This document shows, one piece after another, positions 1 through 5,074 of a DNA stretch of 5,074 bases (its first letter is position 1; each line of letters opens with the position of its first letter). The stretch comes from Lentisphaeria bacterium (GTDB lineage: Bacteria; Verrucomicrobiota; Lentisphaeria; JABSQK01; UBA12247). The stretch is taken from assembly GCA_003477185.1 (NCBI GenBank), contig DMTJ01000204.1, positions 1,266 through 6,339 of the forward strand, given 5' to 3'. Made by a program: the position numbers and the translations under genes. Under the pieces are notes generated by a model. That model searched no databases. It was not told the DNA's origin and saw nothing but the letters and a program-made list of their open reading frames with translations.

Positions 1-10
1 CTGCCGCGGA

Positions 11-700
11 GTGAAGAAGTTTGCGACTTGGACTGTGCTGCTGTGGGTGCTGCTGCTGTTGTTTCCGGTCCAGACTGGAATTACGCGAATGCTGACTCTA
101 TCCGGCGCTGTGCTGGTCTTTTTGATTCTCCTGCACCTTGGCTGGGAACGGCGCCGGCTCAGGCTCGGCCTGCTTGGTCTAGGCGCAGTGTGTCTGCTGC
201 TGCTGGCTTTGCCTGGGCGGACCGTGAATCAGGAGGCCTTGCGGCGCAATTATCTGAGCGCCCTGCAGTTGCACGGCCATGCCCGCTACGTCTGGGGCGG
301 CGAAAATATGCTGGGCATCGATTGCTCTGGCCTGGCTCGGCAGGGGTTCATTGTCGGGCAGTTTCTCACCGGGATGCAGACGGTGAATGGTACCTGCCTC
401 CGGAGCGCTGCATCACTCTGGTGGAATGACTGTACTGCTCGTGCCTTGCGGGACGGCTATCGAGGGCTGACGGTCGCGCTGGCGTCTGCAGAGAATGTCG
501 CTGCCCTGCAGGAGAGCGCTGAGTTACTACCTGGTGACCTCGCTATCACCCAAGATGGCGTACACGTCATGATTTATCTGGGGGACGGTGCGTGGACTGC
601 TGCCGACCCAGAGGCAGGGCGTGTGATTCGCGTGGCCCTGCCCACGGACAACCACTGGTTTCACGTGCCAGTCAAGGCGCTGCGTTGGAGCGCTCTGTAG
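11..700 (+). CDS. Membrane-anchored NlpC/P60-family (C40) cysteine peptidase-like protein
   Basis: NlpC/P60 enzymes are cysteine peptidases or amidases that usually cut peptidoglycan stem peptides outside the cytoplasm. Three hydrophobic segments (about residues 5-20, 27-44 and 50-67) precede the catalytic domain. The positive-inside rule (KK at the N-terminus, ERRRLR between segments 2 and 3) places the domain on the outer face. From about residue 80 the core motifs appear: YVWGGE (93-98), GIDCSG (102-107, nucleophile C105), LLPGDLA (182 or just before, ahead of the His strand) and GVHVMIYLGDG (183-193, H185). About 60 residues separate the Cys and PGD motifs, longer than in minimal NlpC domains, and include C129 and C140 or so. 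The usual third catalytic polar residue is not obvious: the AWTAADP stretch has Ala where His or another polar residue is expected. The GTG start at 11 is preferred because it keeps the basic N-terminus and first helix; the next in-frame ATG (89) would remove them. Only 10 bases lie upstream, so an earlier start and the ribosome-binding site cannot be judged. Confidence 0.85.
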   Translation: MKKFATWTVLLWVLLLLFPVQTGITRMLTLSGAVLVFLILLHLGWERRRLRLGLLGLGAVCLLLLALPGRTVNQEALRRNYLSALQLHGHARYVWGGENMLGIDCSGLARQGFIVGQFLTGMQTVNGTCLRSAASLWWNDCTARALRDGYRGLTVALASAENVAALQESAELLPGDLAITQDGVHVMIYLGDGAWTAADPEAGRVIRVALPTDNHWFHVPVKALRWSAL

Positions 701-723
701 CAGCCTGTATCAGCAGGGCGGAT

Positions 724-754
724 TTGACGGCGGGAGCTAGCGTTTTGGTAGAAC
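724..754 (+). promoter_or_regulatory. Possible sigma70-like promoter ahead of the H-X9-DG gene
   Basis: In the 98-base gap between genes 1 and 2 there is TTGACG (724-729, five of six matches to the -35 consensus) and TAGAAC (749-754, four of six to the -10 consensus). The spacer is 19 bases, longer than the ideal 17. The location, 45 bases before the chosen start, is suitable. This is a consensus match by eye only; genes 1 and 2 could equally be read from one upstream promoter. Confidence 0.22.
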
Positions 755-788
755 ATCGACCACATTGGCCAGACAACCACTGCCTTGC

Positions 789-792
789 GGAG
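789..792 (+). promoter_or_regulatory. Shine-Dalgarno site GGAG deciding the start of gene 2
   Basis: GGAG lies six bases before the ATG at 799, a normal spacing. It supports 799 as the start over the open frame that reaches back to 592 inside gene 1, because the protein begins there with a proper signal peptide. Confidence 0.6.
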
Positions 793-798
793 CGCGTC

Positions 799-2436
799 AT
801 GCGACACCTAGCCCATCTCTCTCTTCTCTGTTTCATCGTAGCTGCTTCGGTCTGCACGGCAGAAACCCCGTATCAACGCGTGACCAACGAGCTCGATCCA
901 GGTGGTGAGTTCTATCTGTATATGAGCGCCGAAAAATGGTACGAGGCCTTCTCCGAGGCGGTCAGTTCCCTCGGATTGGCTATGACTGTGCAGCAAGAGG
1001 ATATGCGCGAGGATGTGGAGGGGGGCATCAAGCTGGCTCTGGACGTGGTGGGGGACATGGGCTTGCGCGATCTTGGTGCGTTTGGCGGAAGTGTCGTGAA
1101 GGTCGATGAGCTCTTTCGCCACCGATATGTCATCGCCCGCAACTTGGATGCGGAGCCCTCGCGGCTGTGGAGCCTGGCGCCGGATGCTAGGGCGCAGGAC
1201 TTGCTGGATTACGTGCCACAGGATGCTGTCGTCGCTTCCTTTGGCACCGCAGATCTCGGAAAGGTCTGGGATTGGGTGATTGAGATCCTGGAAAATCCGC
1301 TGCTTGCCGAGCAGAATGAGAGCTTCGAGACGGCGATGAAGGATCTCAAAGTGAAGGGGGTCGACGTGGAGGCGATGGTTCGCTCCGCAAACCTTAACCA
1401 GGGCATATGCCTGACGATTGATGCATCGAAAGTAACCGAATGGAAGGCAGGTCGTGGCGCCCCAAAAATGGAGATTCCCGCTATCGAGTTCATGCTCGTG
1501 CTGAGTGTGGAGGACGGCACGATCTTTGAGTACCTGGAAACAGTCCTGAAGGACGCGCCAAAGGTCGAGAAGTCAGCGGTCGATGGCTTTGAGATACGGT
1601 CAGTGAACTTTCCAATGCCGTTGCCCATTGCTCTGAAGCCTACCTTTGCCTACGGAAACGGTCTGCTGTTCGTTGCCTCAAACGAACCATTGCTGACCAA
1701 TGCTCTGGCCGTGAAGCGAGGCGACAAGCCAGGGCTGAAGGAGGCACCGGAATTCCAGATGCTGGCAGCGCATCTACCGCCGACACCTGCTGTCGGGCTC
1801 TCATTTCTCAGCGAGCGATTTGGGAAGGAGTACAAGAAGATTATCTTTTCCGTCTATGCATCACAGGCGGGCAAGCGCGGCATGGGAATGGTCGGGAAGA
1901 GTATGGCTACGTGGGGAACCTTTCCGCAGATGTACGGGATCAACGAGGTGCGTGATGACCTCTACGTGAGTACGGTCATCGCCGACCAGAATTTGGCCGC
2001 CGCTGCGGTTGGGCGGCTCGCCATGGTGCCGTTTGGCATCGTAGCAGCGACCGTTGTGCCAGCGATAGGCCAAGCGGACAAGAGTTCGAGCCGAGCCGTC
2101 TGCCAGGGACACCTAAAGCAACTTGGCGTGGCTGTACAGATGTTTGCGTTGGATAACAATTCCACGCTGCCCAGGGACCTCAGCAGCTTAAAGCCCTACT
2201 TGGATGGCGGAGCGGTGACCTGCCCGAGAAGTAAGCAGGGGTACGTTTATGCGGGAGTTGGCGTGGAAATGGACGTGGAGTTTCCAGGAAAGGTGATCAT
2301 CGCCCACGATGTCCCGGGCAGCCACGGAGCAGGGGTAAATGTACTTTTTCTGGATGGGCACGTGGACTTTACCGGGCAACCGCTGGCTGAGTACGTGGAG
2401 CAGCACGAGCTGATTCTTCAAACACCCACTGAGTAG
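799..2436 (+). CDS. Secreted DUF3352-like protein with C-terminal H-X9-DG pilin-like module
   Basis: The role is unknown; the protein is predicted to be exported (545 residues). Residues 1-21 form a signal peptide (short basic start, LSLLCFIVAAS core, likely cleavage after VCTA). Residues 130-400 look like the DUF3352 style of repeated extracytoplasmic domain: a YVPQDAVVASFGTADL stretch (138-153) and GNGLLFVASNEPLLTNAL with a following PEFQML (286-322). That assignment is moderate. Residues 406-425 form a hydrophobic stretch ending in VVPAIGQA, like the end of a pseudopilin helix. After it come C435, LKQLGVAVQMFALDNN (439-454), TCP (474-476) and H509 exactly nine residues before D519-G520. 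These match the prepilin-type H-X9-DG domain common in PVC bacteria. The usual N-terminal prepilin leader is absent. The start at 799 has GGAG at a good distance. The next gene begins 5 bases after the stop, suggesting co-transcription. Alternative: a very divergent substrate of a type II-like export system. Confidence 0.82.
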   Translation: MRHLAHLSLLCFIVAASVCTAETPYQRVTNELDPGGEFYLYMSAEKWYEAFSEAVSSLGLAMTVQQEDMREDVEGGIKLALDVVGDMGLRDLGAFGGSVVKVDELFRHRYVIARNLDAEPSRLWSLAPDARAQDLLDYVPQDAVVASFGTADLGKVWDWVIEILENPLLAEQNESFETAMKDLKVKGVDVEAMVRSANLNQGICLTIDASKVTEWKAGRGAPKMEIPAIEFMLVLSVEDGTIFEYLETVLKDAPKVEKSAVDGFEIRSVNFPMPLPIALKPTFAYGNGLLFVASNEPLLTNALAVKRGDKPGLKEAPEFQMLAAHLPPTPAVGLSFLSERFGKEYKKIIFSVYASQAGKRGMGMVGKSMATWGTFPQMYGINEVRDDLYVSTVIADQNLAAAAVGRLAMVPFGIVAATVVPAIGQADKSSSRAVCQGHLKQLGVAVQMFALDNNSTLPRDLSSLKPYLDGGAVTCPRSKQGYVYAGVGVEMDVEFPGKVIIAHDVPGSHGAGVNVLFLDGHVDFTGQPLAEYVEQHELILQTPTE

Positions 2437-2441
2437 GGCGC

Positions 2442-2831
2442 ATGCGATGCAAGCGGGTATTTTGCCATGGCTGGTTGATCCTAGTCTCGGCGAGCATGCT
2501 GATCGCAACATCGGCCTACTGGTGTCTCCGCAGGCACTTTTACGTGCCGGCTCCTCCTGTCGTCAGCGACTGCGTCATCGTCTTGGGAGCGGCAACCCGA
2601 AAGGGGAAGCTCACGCCGGATTTCGAGCGTCGGGTCAAGTACGCGAAAAGCCTCTACGATCAAGGGCTAGTCAAAGCCATGATTACGACAGGGGACCACA
2701 CGCCGGATGAGCCGTACACCTGTGCCGAGACCGCAGCTCGGTGGTTGCACAATCACGGCGTGCCCGCGGAGAATCTATACGTCGAGCTCGACTCTGAGCG
2801 ATGGCATTGCACCGGTTCGAAACCGCGGTGA
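2442..2831 (+). CDS. DUF218 N-terminal fragment (anchor and first half)
   Basis: This 129-residue open frame is what would be translated from the normal start of the broken DUF218 gene. Residues 11-28 are a hydrophobic anchor after a basic start. VSDCVIVLGAAT (41-52) is the first core strand and loop. FERRVKYAKSLYDQG and ITTGD follow, then CAETAARWLHNHGVP and the VELDS end of the family match at about 114-118. The last 11 residues, ERWHCTGSKPR, do not resemble the family and are read from the shifted frame. The start ATG is 5 bases after the gene 2 stop, with only a weak purine-rich site (GAGTAGGG). A product of this length would lack the second half of the fold and is unlikely to work. Confidence 0.6.
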   Translation: MRCKRVFCHGWLILVSASMLIATSAYWCLRRHFYVPAPPVVSDCVIVLGAATRKGKLTPDFERRVKYAKSLYDQGLVKAMITTGDHTPDEPYTCAETAARWLHNHGVPAENLYVELDSERWHCTGSKPR

Positions 2832-3061
2832 TTGTGTCTGAGCCGATTCATCTGCCGCGGGTGATGCCGAAAGCTCAGCACGATGATCTTCGGGCGACGA
2901 CTTCCGCCCGGGAGAGCGCCTACGAAGGGGCATCACGACTCCGCATGATTCTGCTCGAGGGCTACTGTTCCACTCAGTATCTGCTGAGGCGGGACTTGCC
3001 TTTCAGAAAGCGTCCTGATCTGGCGAAGGCCAGACAACGTTCGAAGCGCTTAGACCACTGA
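2801..3061 (+). pseudogene. DUF218 C-terminal fragment
   Basis: This 86-residue frame continues the DUF218 fold: FETAVIVSEPIHLPR (residues 6-20) matches the second core strand and the conserved His/Arg loop, and SRLRMILLEGYCSTQYLLRR (about 44-64) matches the usual terminal helices. A TGA at 2795-2797 closes this frame just upstream, so readable sequence starts at 2798. The ATG at 2801 probably corresponds to an internal Met of the ancestral protein (an AMALHRFETA segment), not a start, and has no convincing ribosome site. The fragment overlaps the first one by 31 bases. Confidence 0.55.
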
Positions 3062-3077
3062 GAACATGCCCGCAGGG

Positions 3078-3953
3078 CTACCAGAGTTTCCAGAAACTCT
3101 TCTTTTTCTCCGGGGCCTTTTGCTCGCCAGCTTTCATGCTGGCTTCTGCTTCCCGAAGCTTCTGAGCCGCAACCTTCGCGGCGGATGAGTTCTGACGACT
3201 CATCTGTGCCTCCGCATCCTTGCGCATTTCATTGGCTGTTTTTACATCTTCCTTTTGCTTACGCTTGGCCGCGCGCTCTGCCTCACGGGCATCGCGCTGT
3301 GCGTCGACTTTCTTACGAACCTTACCCACCTTAGCCACTTCCTTTTTGGCCTTGCCGCGGCGCTTGGCTGCGGCTTTCTCCGCCTTGGCTTGAGCAGCCT
3401 GCTGAAGCTCATGGACCCGTTTCTTGATCGCGGCCTCGCGAAGTGCCTTGTCTGAGATCTTGGTGTTGTGGCGTTTGGTGTTTGCGCGCACCGCTTCTTC
3501 CTGCTTCATGCGCCGAGACTTGGCGATTGCTTCCTCACGTTTGCGCTGTGCTTGAACCTGCTCGAGCCGCTCAGTTTCCGCGCGGGCTTTGGCATCTGCC
3601 TTGCGTCGTTCGAGCTCCAAGGCCGAGGCAATTCGCTTCTTGCGCCCCTTCTTCACTTCGGCGACATTCTTCTCTGCCAGACGTAAGCCTTCCTGCAGTT
3701 TGTCTGCTCGCGCCCGAATTTGGTCCAACTCGGCAGCGATGGCTTTGCCATCCGCTCCCGGCTCGAGCAGTTTCTCGATCGTTGCGCCTTCCTGGTTCAG
3801 AGCGTTGGTGAATTGCGCGCGCAGTTGCTCGACTTGGCGCTCAGCGGCAGAAATCTCCGCATCGATGTCGGCTGCGGTCAAGGTTGGCGTACTCGCCACG
3901 GCTACTGATCCCAGCAAGGAGATCAAGAAAAAACAGAAGAGGAAAGGTTTCAT
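3078..3953 (-). CDS. Secreted Lys/Arg/Ala/Glu-rich helical protein (TolA-like composition)
   Basis: I do not recognise a named family. The 291-residue protein starts with a signal peptide (MKPFLFCFFLISLLGS core, likely cleavage after AVA at residue 20), so it should reach the periplasm or beyond. Residues 25-105 show an acidic/basic heptad-like pattern typical of a coiled coil (AEISAAERQVEQLRAQF, then IAAELDQIRARADKLQEGL). Residues 105-275 are strongly basic and made almost wholly of K, R, A, E and Q with no Pro, consistent with one long helix or a helical hairpin, as in TolA domain II. The C-terminus breaks this with APEKKKSFWKLW. Such composition can give false similarity to TolA, caldesmon and similar proteins. 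The gene faces genes 1-3 across a 16-base gap and diverges from the aldo/keto reductase. The ATG at 3953 has only a weak AGG-type site upstream; the signal peptide supports this start. Confidence 0.8.
   Translation of the reverse strand: MKPFLFCFFLISLLGSVAVASTPTLTAADIDAEISAAERQVEQLRAQFTNALNQEGATIEKLLEPGADGKAIAAELDQIRARADKLQEGLRLAEKNVAEVKKGRKKRIASALELERRKADAKARAETERLEQVQAQRKREEAIAKSRRMKQEEAVRANTKRHNTKISDKALREAAIKKRVHELQQAAQAKAEKAAAKRRGKAKKEVAKVGKVRKKVDAQRDAREAERAAKRKQKEDVKTANEMRKDAEAQMSRQNSSAAKVAAQKLREAEASMKAGEQKAPEKKKSFWKLW
3083..3110 (+). terminator. Possible intrinsic terminator for the plus-strand genes
   Basis: AGAGTTT (3083-3089), loop CCAG, and AAACTCT (3094-3100) form a perfect 7-bp stem, followed at once by TCTTTTTCTC. 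On the plus strand this is the layout of a rho-independent terminator, 22 bases after the end of the DUF218 remnant. It lies within the last codons of the convergent gene 4, where it encodes the KKKSFWKLW tail. The stem has only two G-C pairs, so it would be weak. Confidence 0.4.
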
Positions 3954-3993
3954 AGGCCTACAATGCGCAGTGTGTTACGAAAGCGGCTAATGT

Positions 3994-4008
3994 TTGTTAC
4001 GGGAACAA
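3994..4008. repeat. Inverted repeat TTGTT-N5-AACAA in the divergent gap
   Basis: TTGTT (3994-3998) and AACAA (4004-4008) are perfect 5-bp inverted arms around ACGGG. The site lies between the starts of divergent genes 4 and 5, where an operator for a dimeric regulator would be expected. No regulator gene is in the window, and arms this short can occur by chance. Confidence 0.25.
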
Positions 4009-4023
4009 GATATCAAGTACAAA
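3994..4023 (+). promoter_or_regulatory. Possible promoter for the aldo/keto reductase
   Basis: TTGTTA (3994-3999) and TACAAA (4018-4023) each match the sigma70 boxes at four of six positions, with an 18-base spacer. Transcription would begin near 4030, which fits a start codon at 4047 but not one at 3963. The -35 box overlaps the left arm of the TTGTT/AACAA inverted repeat. This is weak evidence, by eye. Confidence 0.2.
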
Positions 4024-4046
4024 TGCCGGAGTTTGTCGCGATCGTG

Positions 4047-4973
4047 ATGCAATCACTTCAATTAGGGATCACCGGTCCAAAGGTCAGCGCGCACTGTCTC
4101 GGCACCATGTATTTCGGAACTGCGCCGCACGCTGCCGCGTTGCTGACGCGTTTTCGCGATGCTGGGGGCACCTTCCTAGACACGGCTAATGTCTATGCGG
4201 GGTGGGTCCAAGATGGGCGTGCAGGCGATAGCGAGGGCAGGGTCGGAAGCTGGCTTGCCGAGAACCAAGAGCGGGACAACGTGGTGCTGGCCACCAAGGT
4301 TGGCTTTGGCTGTAAACCTTCCGCTGACACGCCGGGGATTCCCCAAGGGCTGCGCCCCGAGTGGATTCGCGCGCAGTGCGAAGCGAGCCTTAAACGATTA
4401 CGAACTTCGCACATAGATTTGTATTACGCGCATCTAGATGACCGCGAGGTGCCGATCGCGGAGTGGCTCGGCGCCTTGCAGCAGCTGCGCAGCGAGGGGA
4501 AGATTCTGCACCTTGGTATCAGTAACTTCGCGGCGTGGCGCCTGGCGTTGGTGGCTGACCGTGCCGGAGAGGCACTCTGCGCGCACCAGAGCAAGTACAC
4601 GTATCTGCGCCCAGTCCGCGGTCGCAGCTACCACCCCTGGCCACCAGCCAACGAGGAACATGATGATGCGGAGTCCGCAATCGGCGTGACCCGCGTCGCC
4701 TACTCGCCCTTATTGAAAGGGGCCTATCAGCGCCCCGACCGAGCGATTCCGAAGCCGTACAAGACCCCGGAGAACCAAGGGCGCCTGACGGTGCTTGCGA
4801 AGATCGCAAAAGCACACGGGGTGACACCGGGTCAGGTCGTACTCGCTTGGCTGCAACAGCGCCCAGCGCCAGTGATCCCATTGTACTCCGCGAGCACAGT
4901 CGAGCAGCTCGATGAGAATCTGGCCGCGGCCGACTTGCGGCTTAGCGACGAGGACTTAGCGCAGCTCAGTTGA
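4047..4973 (+). CDS. Aldo/keto reductase family oxidoreductase
   Basis: Aldo/keto reductases are cytoplasmic TIM-barrel enzymes that reduce aldehydes or ketones, or oxidise alcohols and sugars, with NAD(P)H; the substrate here is unknown. Counting from the ATG at 4047 (308 residues), the tetrad is complete: D45 and Y50 in FLDTANVYAG, K84 in LATKVGFG, H129 in DLYYAHLDD. GISNF (157-161), AYSPLLKGAY (218-227) and VVLAWLQQ (264-271) are further family marks. The cofactor end reads PVIPLYSASTVEQLDENL (275-292). It has Ser where many relatives have the Arg that contacts the NADP phosphate, so cofactor choice is open. The open frame extends back to an ATG at 3963, which would add 28 residues (MRSVLRKRL onward) unlike the family and leave only 9 bases to gene 4. 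Starting at 4047, or GTG 4044, places MQSLQLG at the usual first hairpin. GGAG at 4028-4031 is somewhat far for either. The gene appears intact. Confidence 0.9.
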   Translation: MQSLQLGITGPKVSAHCLGTMYFGTAPHAAALLTRFRDAGGTFLDTANVYAGWVQDGRAGDSEGRVGSWLAENQERDNVVLATKVGFGCKPSADTPGIPQGLRPEWIRAQCEASLKRLRTSHIDLYYAHLDDREVPIAEWLGALQQLRSEGKILHLGISNFAAWRLALVADRAGEALCAHQSKYTYLRPVRGRSYHPWPPANEEHDDAESAIGVTRVAYSPLLKGAYQRPDRAIPKPYKTPENQGRLTVLAKIAKAHGVTPGQVVLAWLQQRPAPVIPLYSASTVEQLDENLAAADLRLSDEDLAQLS

Positions 4974-4976
4974 GCA

Positions 4977-5061
4977 CTGACGCCTTGCGGCGTGATCGAA
5001 TGGGACCTGTTGGTTTGGGAACGCCATGACTCCCGACCAGCAGTCGTAGCCACGGCGTCAG
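4977..5061. repeat. Small hairpin and 8-bp inverted repeat after the aldo/keto reductase
   Basis: Directly after the stop, ACGCC-TTGC-GGCGT (4980-4993) can form a 5-bp GC-rich hairpin, but no T-run follows. The longer word CTGACGCC (4977-4984) is also repeated inverted as GGCGTCAG (5054-5061), so two folds compete. This may be part of the 3' end of the transcript. No gene is supported in 4974-5074. Confidence 0.25.
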
Positions 5062-5074
5062 CCCAGTCATGATG

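Larger units (their letters stand above)
2442..3061 (+). pseudogene. Broken DUF218 (YdcF/SanA-like) membrane protein gene
   Basis: DUF218 proteins are membrane-anchored envelope proteins of poorly known biochemical role; SanA and YdcF are the named relatives. Two adjacent pieces in different frames together cover the family. The first (2442-2831) holds the N-terminal anchor, the VIVLGA strand and the family middle up to VELDS. The second (from 2798 to 3061) resumes with HRFETAVIVSEPIHLPR, the typical second half. Between them, near 2794-2800, the S/T-x-x-E-N segment normally found after the acidic LDS stretch is missing and the frame changes by one. A deletion of roughly 10 codons that is not a multiple of three explains both facts. 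The gene sits 5 bases after gene 2. A sequencing or assembly error could fake the frame change, but not easily the missing residues as well. Confidence 0.72.

Noticed and set aside
592..798. Upstream extension of gene 2 into the end of gene 1
   Set aside because: The frame is open but overlaps gene 1, and the product would lose its N-terminal signal peptide; the ATG at 799 has GGAG at good spacing.
2790..2831. Programmed frameshift joining the two DUF218 halves
   Set aside because: No slippery heptamer is seen in the only possible window (2798-2829), and conserved residues are missing, which recoding would not explain.
3019..3034. TCTGGC-GAAG-GCCAGA hairpin near the end of the DUF218 remnant
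   Set aside because: Perfect 6-bp stem but no T-run follows; it lies in coding sequence and is likely chance.
3068..3078. GCCC-GCA-GGGC hairpin as a minus-strand terminator for gene 4
   Set aside because: Only 4 bp and followed on the minus strand by ATGTTCT, not a true U-run.
3443..3990. Open frames of 122 and 133 codons on the plus strand opposite gene 4
   Set aside because: They mirror the Lys/Ala/Glu-rich coding strand, have no recognisable domain, and give Cys/Arg/Ser-rich or low-complexity products typical of antisense shadows.
4519..4881. 120-codon minus-strand frame inside the aldo/keto reductase
   Set aside because: Arg/Ser-rich shadow of a well-supported conserved gene, without ribosome site or domain.
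5031..5054. Short frame beginning ATGACTCCC near the right edge
   Set aside because: It stops after seven codons and has no supporting ribosome site.

Overview
This 5.07 kb window looks like bacterial chromosomal DNA from a member of the PVC group (Verrucomicrobiota, Lentisphaerota, Kiritimatiellota or a planctomycete relative). The best clue is the C-terminus of the second gene. It carries the Cys / LKQLG / D-N-N / CP / H-X9-DG signature of the prepilin-like proteins that are greatly expanded in that group. The phylum is an inference from this module; no rRNA or tRNA is present to confirm it.

Layout, left to right. (1) 11-700 (+): a membrane-anchored NlpC/P60 (C40) cysteine peptidase-like protein with three N-terminal membrane helices. 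(2) 799-2436 (+): a secreted protein of about 545 residues with a DUF3352-like body and a C-terminal H-X9-DG pilin-like module. (3) 2442-3061 (+): a DUF218 (YdcF/SanA-like) gene that starts 5 bases after gene 2 and is broken. Its N-terminal half (2442-2831) and C-terminal half (from about 2798 to 3061) lie in different frames, and the conserved segment between them is missing. (4) 3078-3953 (-): a secreted, very Lys/Arg/Ala/Glu-rich helical protein, convergent with the DUF218 remnant. (5) about 4047-4973 (+): a complete aldo/keto reductase with the full catalytic tetrad, divergent from gene 4. The last 100 bases hold no convincing gene.

Genes 1-3 share a strand and are all predicted to be exported or membrane-bound, so this stretch looks like a small cell-envelope group: a wall-peptidase-like enzyme, a secreted protein and a DUF218 envelope protein. 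Genes 2 and 3 are close enough to be co-transcribed. Gene 4 is also exported but is transcribed in the opposite direction. The aldo/keto reductase is a cytoplasmic NAD(P)H oxidoreductase with no visible functional link to the others. A short inverted repeat in the gap between genes 4 and 5 is the only operator-like site seen.

I see no mobile element, CRISPR array, RNA gene or phage gene, and no convincing new multi-gene system. The points most worth a second look are the broken DUF218 gene, the pilin-like module at the end of a larger secreted protein, and the TolA-like helical protein ending in an aromatic tail.
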